A stretch of DNA of 64,000 bases. Source: Isochrysis galbana. Lineage: Eukaryota; Haptophyta; Isochrysidales; Isochrysidaceae. The notes under the pieces were generated by a model. That model had not been told where the DNA came from. It worked only from the letters and a program-made list of their open reading frames with translations, and ran no database searches. The stretch is from the NCBI GenBank assembly GCA_018136815.1, contig CM030939.1:3341419-3405418 (forward strand). Direction: 5' to 3'. The position numbers and the translations under genes were made by a program. The stretch's first letter is position 1; every line of letters starts with the position of its first letter. This document shows, in pieces, positions 48,201 through 57,165 of the stretch.

Positions 48201-48280
48201 AAGGCTGTGCGGCAACTTCCCCGTCGCTCGCGATGGGCTCTTGCCATAATGCCCTAGGTGCGAGCAGTGTCACTGAGTGG
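30246..48280 (+). CDS. UBR4: UBR4/BIG-type giant N-recognin E3 ubiquitin ligase, 3' end cut by gap
   Basis: UBR4 (BIG in plants) binds N-degrons and builds ubiquitin chains in the cytosol. Exons: 30246-30341 (this donor is tentative), 30514-30589, then 30696 without a break to the gap at 48280; about 5,919 residues are visible against roughly 5,100-5,200 in animals and plants. The N terminus is a ubiquitin-interacting motif (DEDLALAIALSKSLM). The UBR box lies near residues 2205-2280 (CRTCTFATTGS, WYYCYTCGL, FFCDCGAGG). A beta-propeller-like part starts near 2440. An acidic block near 3545-3632 ends in a second such motif (EEEAMLAMALAMSLQQA). The family's Cys-rich domain follows a jelly-roll-like part near 4460-4520 (CPRCSRSVAD, CNECGFCKHARFQW). 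The UBR4-specific block SIGPLMRDVKNRICRDLD is near 5265. The hemi-RING starts near 5840 (HICVVCGEGEAYRPGEP, LGVYVFTKRV). The last few hundred residues fall in or beyond the gap. Confidence 0.92.
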
Positions 48281-48380
48281 NNNNNNNNNNNNNNNNNNNN
48301 NNNNNNNNNNNNNNNNNNNNNNNNNNNNNNNNNNNNNNNNNNNNNNNNNNNNNNNNNNNNNNNNNNNNNNNNNNNNNNNN
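48281..48380. other. Assembly gap, 100 N
   Basis: Exactly 100 N. The UBR4 frame enters it from the left, but the sequence after it does not continue the UBR4 hemi-RING, so either the missing piece is large or the join is wrong. The frame that seems to continue to 48901 is chance. Confidence 0.95.
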
Positions 48381-48714
48381 CTCAAGGTTCCCCTTTCTCT
48401 ACTCCGACATCGCCCTTAACTTCCCTCCCTCCACCTCCTCCCCTGCCCCCCTTCATTCCTTCATTTTCGGTTTCCGGGGTCTTGTGGCTTGTGCGGGCTG
48501 CGATCTGCGTGCGATGTTCGTTAGTTGGTGCCGGGCCGGCCCCTCGTCCCTCGTGCATCAGCACGAGGACGGTACCGCGGCGGTGTAGGGGCCTGGCCCT
48601 GAGGCCTTCCCTATGGGAGTGTGTGTGGTGTGGAGTATGTGGGTGGCTGTGGAGGGTGATGGTGTGTGTGCTGCAGCATGGCTGTCAGTGTCAACATGGA
48701 ACATGGCTGTCTCT
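48381..48714. other. Post-gap spacer, nothing clear
   Basis: C-rich then GT-rich simple sequence (GTGTGTGTGG near 48620-48670). No UBR4 homology and no credible ORF. Confidence 0.4.
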
Positions 48715-49984
48715 TAGGGGTAGGCCAGGATATCCGAGATATCCATCGGGATATTTGGGCGGATATGCTGGAAATGGATATCTCTGGATAGATGTGGGAT
48801 ATTTGGGCGCTGTGAGCGTGCGGTGCCCAAAAACAAAACTCGCATTCGGCGCGTCGCCGCAGAGCCGCTGTACCCCTGCGGCGCTCACGATTGGGAGGTG
48901 ACAAATCAAGCGAATACGTAATAAACAATGTTGTTACTGTAATAGTAATTGCCCATCTCACCACCGAGAGCGCCACCCCGCTCCCTGCTGCCACCCACCA
49001 CCATGCCACGAGGTGAGCTGCCGCTCTTGCACCTGCCCTGGCGCTAGAGCGCCACCCACTCACCTGTGCCTATGCCCATCTCCTTGCGCAGGTCCACGCC
49101 GCTCGCGCCGCTCCGCACCGCGCAGGAACGCCGACAATTCTGTCGGCGACAACCCTGCGCGTGTGAGCGCCGAGAACGCACGCAGAGCGACTCATCGACA
49201 GAGCGCGGCGAAGAGACCGTCGAGGAGGGGGATGGGCTGGAGATTCTGATGGTCTACGATGCGCTGGAGGCACTGAGGGGGTGGGTGCGGCAGCTTGCAA
49301 ATCTCCCTTGCTTCTCTCACATCGCGGGGGTTGCCGATCAATTGACAAGAGAGCTTCCTGAATACCTTGTGGCATGCCAAGGAGCAAAGATCGAACATCG
49401 CAAAGATCGAACATCGGGACGTGTCAACTTTCACCAAAGACGTGTTGCAATGGTGGGCGTTCAGTCATACGAAGCTCCCGACCTGGTCCCTTGCGGCTAG
49501 GATTGCATTTTGTCTCAGTCCTAATTCTGCCTCTTGTGAACGTGTGTTTTCGTTGTTGCAGTGCATGTTTGGTGCTAATCGTGCGACGTCTTTGGCTGAC
49601 CAAGTAGAGGCATCAGTGATGTTGCGATTCAATCGCAACAAGCGGACGTGTGTGTAGGGCAGTCGATGTCCATTGCCACTGTGAGATATGAGCTCATGTG
49701 TTGGGGTGAATGAATGACATCAAAAGGCACTAACTAACTAAGCACTATGGAAAGTAGGAATGAGGGAAGATGGAGGCAGACAAAGAGGTAGAGTAAGTAG
49801 GGAGGGGCCCGCGGCCTACGGGAGTGTGGGTGTGGCAGGCGACGAATCGGTGCAAGTGCGAGGACCACTTATAACAATAGTATCGAGATATTTTTTGGGA
49901 TATTTGGGCTGGCGCTTGGATATTTCTTGGATATTTTTGAGGGATATTTGGGCGAAGATTCGTGGATATCCTGGCCTACCCCTA
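48715..49984. mobile_element. hAT-superfamily DNA transposon with perfect target duplication
   Basis: This 1,270-base element has 21-base perfect terminal inverted repeats that begin TAGGGGTAGGCC (48715 onward and, reversed, ending at 49984). It is flanked by the same 8 bases, CTGTCTCT, at 48707-48714 and 49985-49992, the target-site length of hAT elements. Near both ends GGATATTTGGGC-type words recur (48752-48815 and 49890-49955), as expected for subterminal transposase-binding sites. The interior carries the C-terminal part of a hAT transposase. The element is short for an autonomous copy, so it is an internally deleted one. Confidence 0.9.
49066..49657 (+). pseudogene. hAT transposase C-terminal fragment
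   Basis: The reading EALRGWVRQLANLPCFSH leads to the hAT dimerisation block: LQWWAFSHTKLPTW, then SPNSASCERVFSLL and MLRFNRNKR. The two parts are in different frames because GCAAAGATCGAACATC is present twice in tandem (49384-49399 and 49400-49415). Removing one 16-base copy joins them as GAKIEHRDVSTF. The catalytic core upstream is absent, so this cannot encode an active transposase. Confidence 0.8.
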
Positions 49985-50497
49985 CTGTCTCTGGTGCTTC
50001 GTTCGCGCTTCGCGCGGCGCGGGGTGCGTGTCGTGGGTGGCTCCGGTGCCCACTTGGGTGAGCGGTTCGTCCTGGCGCGGTCGCTTGGGCGACAGCGGCG
50101 TGTCCATGAGTAGGTCATCCATCTCGGAGGAGTCGGCGGCAGAGGGGGAGGGGAGCGGCGCGCGCTCCATGAAGCATGAACCTATCAATTTACTGATAGT
50201 TGCACCATGGCGCCACTACTACGCTGGGCATGCGGGCGTACATGTGGCGACGTAAGGTTTACATCACGGGAAATCGTATCGATATGCTCAGACGACCAAC
50301 CGTCATAAAATCATCGCCGAGGTGCGCACATTCAATACACTACACAATACACAAGATTCGTGTTCCAACCTTAACGAGAGTTGTAAACATAGCGAGGTCA
50401 TCTCTCGCTTGAGACGTCGAAATGCAAGACGGCACATTCACCACGTCCCTCCCCGCCCCTACGGTAGCCTGCTCGGACTACTGCCACGACGGGGCGT
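49985..50497. other. Spacer between hAT element and rpl1; nothing clear
   Basis: A minus-strand frame at 49982-50188 (SSEMDDLLMDTPLSPKRPR) looks like part of a disordered protein, but it has no partner exon. It ends close to the hAT insertion point, so a former exon may have been split. The 3' UTR of the L1 gene should lie at 50400-50497. Confidence 0.3.
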
Positions 50498-51819
50498 CTA
50501 AGCTGCGCCGGCGAAGGCGCGCAGCGCGGCAACGTCAAGCTTGATCGCAGGACCCATGGTGGAGCTGAGGGTAGCCGTGTTCCACAGCTTCCCCTTGCAT
50601 CCAGTGGGGCGGTTCTTCTCGATCGTCTTGGCCTACAGTGTAGAGGGGGAGGCAATAGAGAGGGCAGGGTCAGCCACCGCCCAAAGTGAAAGTCAAGAGC
50701 ATGAATAAAGCTGCGAGCGATGACCGTGTTCAAACCGGCAAGCATCGGTGCTTTGCACATGCTTGATGAGGTTGGCGCACGCACCAGGGCCTGGAGGTTG
50801 CCACTAAGATTCTCCTCAGAGAAATCGCACTTGCCAAAAGGAATGTGCACAATGCCTTGCTTGTCGGTGCGGAATTCAAGCTTGCCCGCCTTGAACTCCT
50901 TCACAGCCTCACCCGGAGTAGCGGAGACGGTGCCAGCCTTTGGCGAGGGCATGAGGCCCTTGGGGCCAAGAACCTTGCCAAGCTTGGCCAGCTTCGGCAT
51001 GGCAGGGGGCGTCGCAAGAAGGACTTCAAAGTCAAGCTTGCCTGCAAGGCAACGCATTGTCCAGTGAAGGAAGGGGGTGAGTGCTTGGCCACCGAAATTG
51101 GCAGCAATATCCATGTCACTCACAGTTAGATGCCTCGTGCACACAACGTAAGTTTCCCGAGCGCTTTCTCCGTTTCCCGAGCGCGTTCTCAAATATCAGT
51201 GAGCTGGAGAGTAAGGGCTGGTGACGTATGTTTATGGAACTCACCAGCAGAGATGTCCTCAATCAGGTCCGCCATGCCGACAATGTCGGCACCAGCTGCG
51301 CGCGCCTCATCCGCGGCAGGTCCCTCAGCAAGCACAGCAATGCGTACAGTGTTACCGGTTCCGTGGGGCAGCGCAACGGTAGTACGGATCTGCAAATGAG
51401 AGGTCAGAACTGAGAGCCCACTATGGCCGAGGCATCGTGCGTCGTAAAAGCATAGCGGAGCGGGCATGAGCGAGTCGAAGTGCTCTGCCCACTGCAGCAC
51501 AAGTACACGGCCTGCGCACCTGCTGGTCGTTGTACTTGGGGTCGAGATTGAGGTTTCCGTGGAGCTCAGCGGTCTCGACGAACTTGGCGTTTGCGAGCTT
51601 CTTCATCAGAGCGATGGCCTCATCGGGTGCGTAGAGCTTGTCGGCGTCGACCTCGGTCGCAATCGCCTGCATCCTACGTGAGAGCTTGACCTTCATGGCG
51701 GGCTGCGATGCCCTGGCTGCTGCGGCGTGGTGGGGCTGTGCGCCCATCCCGCTGAGGAGGAGCGCATCTGCCGACGAAGCGAGCATGAGCGCCGCGAGGG
51801 CTCGGCTCTGAGCCACCAT
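50498..51819 (-). CDS. rpl1: Plastid ribosomal protein L1 (uL1c), nuclear gene, four exons
   Basis: L1 forms the mobile stalk of the large ribosomal subunit near the E site. Exons are 51819-51520, 51389-51245, 51041-50785 and 50632-50498 (stop included), joined by GT-AG introns in phases 0, 1 and 0; 278 residues result. The mature part starts near residue 45 (KLSRRMQAI) and is closest to cyanobacterial L1: [56 protein letters not shown] and [19 protein letters not shown]. The first 20 or so residues ([20 protein letters not shown]) look like a signal peptide and the next 20 ([12 protein letters not shown]) like a transit peptide, which fits import into a secondary plastid. No Phe follows the predicted cleavage site, unlike many red-lineage leaders. 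GA/CT-rich 5' flank lies at 51840-52150. Confidence 0.92.
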
Positions 51820-51839
51820 CTCTGTGGGGAGGAGAGGAA

Positions 51840-52190
51840 GGGGAGACGAGACGAGGGCCGTGGGGGTGAGGATGGGGAGAGGATAGCAAAGAGGAAGAGA
51901 AAGATTGGAAGAGCCTGGAGAGAGAAGTGAGGAAGAGGAGAGAGAGGGACAGGAGAGCTCGGCGAGCGGGCACGAGGAGAAATCTTGAAGGGGGAACTGA
52001 AGAGAGAGGGAAAAGAGGGAGAGGAGAAGAGAGAAAAGAGGGGCGGGGGGGGGAGCGTGGGGAGGGGGGAAGGCTGGGAGGCGGTGTGGCGGGGGCGGAG
52101 GGGGGGGGGGGAAGAGAGGGGGGCGGGGGGGGGCGGGGGGGGGGGGAAGGGGGGAGGGGAGGCGAGGCGTGCGGCGAGAAGAGACACGAA
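51840..52190. repeat. Purine-rich low-complexity 5' flank of rpl1
   Basis: GAGAGGAAG-type and G-run sequence (for example GGGGGGGGGGGG near 52101-52111 and 52134-52144). ORFs on both strands here are Ser/Pro/Leu or Gly/Arg/Glu-rich and follow the bias. It likely includes the rpl1 5' UTR and promoter. Confidence 0.5.
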
Positions 52191-52292
52191 CCCTGTGAGC
52201 CCCCGCGGGCGAGATCGGGCCTCCGGCACGCGCGCCGGGTGCCCTCCCCAAGCGGTATCTCACGCGGGCGCCCCTCCCGCCCACGGCCCAGA

Positions 52293-52762
52293 CTAAAAGT
52301 AAACAAACAGGAGTAGGGTGTATGTAGGGAGCCGGGCCTTCGCAGCAAGCTCCTTGGCCTTGGCTATCCCAGTACAACCGAGTGCCTCACCTGCTTTGGT
52401 GTCTTACCTTTCAGATGAGGTTCCGAGTACGGCTGCGTTACGAAGCAGTCACACTCGGTGAATGACAAGAACTTGTTACCAGTGAGGTGGCGGCCCCTGA
52501 CGAACTCCCGCGTGCAGATGATCTCCTGATCATCTGTCTTTGCTGCCTCGATCGCCTCGGCCACCTCCTTCTCGTCCTTGTCATGCACTGGGCACATCCA
52601 GTGCTCCTCCATCACCTTCTCCCCCATGCGCTTCGTACGCACCACGTTCAGGGGTGGCTTGCGTGCTCCGGACTCGCTCGGCCCACCGCCCATGGACAGG
52701 TACTGAGAGAGGGAGTTTCCTGCGTCGGCCAACCCGCCAGGGTCGTACCCCCCACCATACAT
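52293..52762 (-). CDS. Small unknown protein (two-exon model)
   Basis: From ATG 52762 (MYGGGYDPGGLADAG) the frame contains KPPLNVVRTKRMGEKVMEE, HWMCPVHDKDEKEVAEAIEA and TREFVRGRHLTGNKFLSF, then ECDCFVTQPYSEPHLK. I do not recognise a family; Cys/His residues could bind metal. Unspliced it stops at 52364, giving 132 residues. A strong donor (AAAG|GTAAGA at 52408) and an acceptor (ATAG, exon from 52363) define a 44-base phase-1 intron, after which KAKELAAKARL and TLLLFVYF follow to a stop at 52293, giving 141 residues. The spliced form seems more natural because the stop of the unspliced form is the acceptor TAG itself. The open frame reaches back to 52834 without another ATG. Confidence 0.5.
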
Positions 52763-53204
52763 GGAGCAGCCGAGGCTCTCCAAGGAGGGCAGTTCCTCCG
52801 CCCTCGCTCGCGCCACCCGCCGAAGCGCAGACAATACCGAGGAGGGGCTTTCCTTCAGACTACCACCTTAACCCTAGTAGTGCCGTAGTCCACGTGGTGG
52901 ACGATGAGTGCCTTTCATTCAAGTACATATGCCTATATTTGGAGCCCCTGGGGCCTGGGGCCCTAGGAGGGCCCCCAGGGGCCTTCCGATCCGACACGGG
53001 ACCTTTCCTAGGCCTGGGTAGATCTCCCTTTCATGCATGAATTTGTCAATGTTGTTTGATTTTAGAAGCGCGGGAGACCGTTGCCACGAAAGGTTGGCGC
53101 GAGCCCATTTCCCTGCTCTCCCCCCCTTCCCCGCCCTTTTCCCCCACGGATCGATCCTCATCGTGACCAAACAACACCCCCTCCCTTTTTCAACTCTTTA
53201 ATAT

Positions 53205-53232
53205 TTATCTTTATCTTTATCTTTATCTCTTT
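53205..53232 (+). repeat. TTTATC microsatellite
   Basis: TATCTTTATCTTTATCTTTATC lies in a T-rich stretch; about four units of six bases. Confidence 0.8.
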
Positions 53233-53664
53233 CTTTTCTATGCATAGCCCCCCCACCCCTCCCGCCCTAGCCCGGTCACTCACTAGGGGGGTGCGAAGGG
53301 CACCATCTGTAATGGGCAAACGAAGGCCTAAATAAGCTCCCTATAGGTTCCGGTATGGGAGATCAGCAAAAAAAACCGGGGGTCTTCCGGCAAAATTTTC
53401 GAAAAATACCCGATTTCAGGCCTCTGACGGCCGTGCGGAAATATATGTCAGGCCCCCCTCCGGTATTATTTTACCGATGGCCTTCATGCGCGCCTCTCGC
53501 AGCGAAACACGAAACCATGGGCATCGGCAGCTGACCCGGACCAAAGATCCTGGTTCTATACACACAGCAATATATTTTCACTATGTTTTTATGGACTTGA
53601 ACGCGTACGTAAGTATCGCAAAAACTAAAGACGCTAACCGCTAAAAACACCAAGGGCTCGAGAA

Positions 53665-54290
53665 CCCAACTTCGACCCGCGACCGGGGGCGCCACGAGGC
53701 CGTTCGAGTCACCGCTCACCATATGGATGCCGCTACCAGCACCAAAGTGCGGTATGCCGCCCTCACAGCCACGCCAATCGCGCCCGCCGCCCCCGCGCAC
53801 TGCGTCGAAATCGGCCGCCTGCGGCCCCCGGTGATGACGTCGTCACGCCTCAAGACGCGCCCTGAGTGCCCAACTTCGACCCGCGACCGGGGGCGCCACG
53901 AGGCCGTTCGAGTCACCGCTCGCCAAATGGATGCCGCTACCAGCACCAAAGTGCGGTATGCCGCCCTCACAGCCACGCCAATCGCGCCCGCCGCCCCCGC
54001 GCACTGCGTCGAAATCGGCCGCTTGAGGCCCCCGGTGATGACGTCGTCACGCCCCAAGACGCGCCATGAGTGCCCAACTTCGACCCGCGACCGGGGGCGC
54101 CACGAGGCCGTTCGAGTCACCGCTCACCATATGGATGCCGCTACCAGCACCAAAGTGCGGTATGCCGCCCTCACAGCTACGCCAATCGCGCCCGCCGCCC
54201 CCGCGCACTGCGTCGAAGTCGGCCGCTTGAGGCCCCCGGTGATGACGTCGTCACGCCCCAAGACGCGCCATGAGTGCCCAACTTCGACAC
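53665..54290. repeat. 204-base tandem repeat, three units plus a start
   Basis: CCCAACTTCGAC starts at 53665, 53869, 54073 and 54277, exactly 204 bases apart. The units differ at only a few positions. Each contains GATGACGTCGTCAC, an imperfect palindrome, before its end. Because 204 is a multiple of three and no stop occurs, both strands stay open through all units (192 codons on the plus strand). Whether it is translated is unknown. Confidence 0.9.
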
Positions 54291-54328
54291 TGAGTCGGTA
54301 GACAGGCACAGGATCGCACGGCAGAGTA

Positions 54329-54979
54329 TCACTGCCGCATTAGTGAACTCTCCTGTGCGACCCTGTGCCTTGGCCTCTGCTGCGCTGGACTTGGCGTACG
54401 CATGAAGCGCGTATGCATGAGTCCAGCGCAGGCCACCATCGGGCCGAGCTTGCACATGAGCCCTGGGCTCAATGCGCTCGCCTCGGCGAACGGCCTCCAT
54501 GAGGGCCTGAACTTCTGGCAGCGCTCGCCAGCGCTCGCCAGCGTCCCAGGGGCCGGCCTCATGGAGGTCGGGCCGTGTCGAATTATCGTATGCCTGCGGC
54601 GCGATGGGCGGGGATATGTCACTACCGGACTGTGCGACCCTCGAGATCGAGCGTGCGACCCACCAGGGACCTCCCACATCCCTCGCGAGGCGCTTGAGCT
54701 TGGGCTCCTCACCAGCTGGCAGCCATTGCGAGGCCGACAGCCGGCGATCGGCCGACGCGGAACCTCCGCGTTTCTTATGGGGATTCGCCCGACATTCACT
54801 GCTTTGATTCCCTCACGCGCGCAATCCTCCCATTCTCCCAAAATAGACCTCCATGGGCCGGACAAGGCGGGGGAGTCACTCACCGACGCCATGGATTTTC
54901 GTGGGGTAGAGGGGGTTCGCGGGGGGGGGGGGGGGGGAGGGGGGCAGGTAAGGGGGGTCCCTGGGGAATCCTTGGACAC
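54329..54979 (-). other. Open frames inside the piggyBac-bounded segment, unrecognised
   Basis: Overlapping frames on both strands (54402-55019 plus; 54329-54979 and 54177-54677 minus) are open for 160-220 codons. The minus frame with ERWRALPEVQALMEAVRRGE and WTHAYALHAYAKSSAAEAKAQG looks most protein-like but matches nothing I know. Overlap on both strands at this GC content makes chance likely for most of them. A run of 18 G lies at 54920-54937. Confidence 0.2.
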
Positions 54980-54999
54980 CCAGGAGGGATGGAAAATAG

Positions 55000-56190
55000 T
55001 TGTTAAAAAGCGTGAGTGACCGGCCTACCCGCCCTCCCGCGAACTGCCACTTGCGACGCGACCGACTGTTGTATTCCTGCCCATCTGAAGGCTGTAGGCA
55101 TGAATATTCGGGTAAGGTACGCGCTCACAATTACAATTGAACAGTTCCCCGTGTTGCCACTGACGCACAAGGCACACAGATTCGGATTCCCCATGGTCTC
55201 AAGTCCAGGTTTGCAGGTTTTGGTCTCGAAATTTGCGATTCGAATTTTGTTTTTGCTGTTACTATAATTGTTGGCTCGTTTAAGGTAATAAACCGGCATG
55301 ACTTCGACTTCTCGTTCTGCAGTCGCTCTGCGAGACTCTCTCTCTCTCTCTCTCTCTCCGTCCGCCTCTCCTCGGCCGACGGCAAGAAGATTCGTCCAAA
55401 ACATTCTCCGGTCCCAAGATATCTCGTGGGGGGTCTCTCCGCGCTCCGCGAGGGAAAGGACGCGATCTCGCTCCGAGATCGGCCTCGCGCCCTCCCACGC
55501 TGCCCCGCCGTGCCCTCGGTCCCTCCCCCCCCCCGCGGCAGGTTCTTTCCCTCGGCGTGCCGTCCGTCGCCTCCGGCCGTTATATTAATCCCCCCCCCCC
55601 GCGCGAGGTTCTCTTCTCCCCCGCGCGCGGTTCGTTTCCTCCGGCCGTCGTTGTTCCCCCCCTCGCTTCGATTCCTCTCGCGGTTCCTTCGATGATTGCC
55701 TCCATCTCGTCCGTTCTTCTTCGCGATCCTCGCGGAGGGGGCACCGACGTTTAATGTTAGTTTCGTCGCGGTTTCGATGAAAGAAAGGAAGAACGAATGG
55801 CACGCGCCTCGCGTCTCGCGTCTTGTTTCGTCGCCCCTTGCTCGTCGCTTGTCTAGAAGGTGGGGGGGGGGAAGAGAGATTTACTGGCATCCATTTTCTC
55901 ATGGTTAACTTTCTCATGGTAACCATCAACTCGCAAGACAGCCGTCGACGGCTGCGTGCCCCCCTCGGCTCTCCGCTCACTCCCTTGTGATTACATGAAT
56001 AAGTATGATGTTTTATGGAATTACATGATGTCAGTAGCTACTCGCCCTCTCCCTCTCGATCCATAATACAAGCAAACACTTCAGCGCGCGGAGACAGATG
56101 TCTGTTGTCATACGAAAACAGGAGTTTCATTGAAGAATACCAAATGAAGGGTAACGGAGCGAGAGAGATCGAATTGAGGCGATTCTCAAC
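55000..56190. other. Spacer in the piggyBac-bounded segment
   Basis: A CT microsatellite at 55336-55357 and C-rich blocks at 55515-55640 are the only clear structures. TTTCTCATGG is repeated at 55895-55920. No credible gene. Confidence 0.35.
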
Positions 56191-56194
56191 AACG

Positions 56195-56365
56195 GTATCT
56201 GGATATATGACGGATAACCGGGTACCTGGAAGTATCTGGTATGCCAGGATTTACTATCTGGATGTCCGGCTGCCTGGTAGCGCGGCGCACGATCCCTATC
56301 TGGATACCTGGATCCGTCTACTTAATAGGCAAAGATACCTATTATCTGGATATCTGGTAAACCGG
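56195..56365. repeat. TATCTGGATA-type repeated words near the right end
   Basis: TATCTGGATA, TATCTGGTATG, TATCTGGATG, TATCTGGATACC and TATCTGGATATCTGG occur within 170 bases, just inside the right piggyBac-type end, mixed with GGTACCTGG and ACCGGTTAC words. The arrangement resembles a cluster of subterminal protein-binding sites. Confidence 0.5.
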
Positions 56366-56420
56366 TTACGGGTCTTAGCCGATGTAGAAAAAACGGTTTT
56401 TAGGGCACTACTAGGGTTAA

Positions 56421-57165
56421 AACACTTGTTGGCCCAACCAACCTCAACATTTTCCCGACAATGACAATGAGAGCGTGAGACCATCCTCGAAATGTGCAAG
56501 AAGATGGACGACATCGTCGCGCACATTCCTCGCAGCGCGTGACTCGTGACTCGTGACAAGTGACAAACGTCGAAACGGACATGCACACTCCGCGAGACCC
56601 CGGCAACCTACAACCTAGAACCTAGACTGCAACAAGCGAAAGCGTACTGTGACTAAATACCGCTTCAAATGGAGAACCTATTACAGCAACTCATCAATAA
56701 TAAATAGCACATCCATATCTGCGTACAAATTACTCCTTGTTCTACCGCTTAAAAATGAGCATGTACTATGTACAGTAGAGATTGAAATTGCATAAAAACA
56801 AAACTATGGACATTTCTTGGCTCGATCGAGTCCGTCCCACGTTCGACGGAACGCGGAACGCGACCTTCCGTCGGCCATGGCCTATCTATAAAGTACTCTA
56901 GTAGGAGGCACTCTTACGTATGACGAGGGGTTGGCGCGCTTTCGTCGCCCGGCCGAGAGACGACCAAGGGCAACTCCACCTACACAGAAGAGAGGGAAGG
57001 GGCGGGCGAGGAGGGGGTGGGGTGGGGTGGGGGACTCAGAGCGCGCGCGCGTGGCGCACGAGGGATCGAGGCGCGGGAAAGAGCGAGGGCGAGGCCGGTG
57101 CGCAGACGCAAGAGCCCAGTGGAGCGCCACAGACGCCGCTGGCTAAAGACGAGAGGTGGAGGTTG
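56421..57165. promoter_or_regulatory. Upstream region of the DNA-PKcs gene
   Basis: AT-richer sequence to about 56800, then a CTATAAAGTACTCTAGTAGG motif at 56886-56905 (compare the UBR4 upstream motif), then a GC-rich leader with purine runs. A stop precedes the ATG at 57166 in frame (TTGA overlaps it in another frame; the call of start rests on the first ATG of the long frame). Confidence 0.4.

Larger units (their letters stand above)
52872..56416. mobile_element. piggyBac-type ends around a 3.5-kb segment, non-autonomous
   Basis: CCCTAGTAGTGCC at 52872-52884 is repeated in reverse as GGCACTACTAGGG at 56404-56416, and each is flanked outside by TTAA (52868-52871 and 56417-56420). TTAA target sites and ends starting CCCTAG are hallmarks of piggyBac elements. 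Beyond 13 bases the two ends differ, also as in piggyBac. I find no piggyBac transposase inside, so this would be a non-autonomous copy or two partial copies in opposite orientation. The interior holds a tandem repeat, GC-rich ORF-like sequence and simple repeats. Confidence 0.55.

Noticed and set aside
48381-48901. Continuation of the UBR4 frame after the gap
   Set aside because: The residues are low complexity and lack UBR4 homology; the N run only keeps the frame open by chance and the frame enters the hAT element.
53716-54301. Repeat protein from the 204-base tandem array
   Set aside because: Both strands are equally open and there is no start context or flanking gene; listed as a repeat instead.
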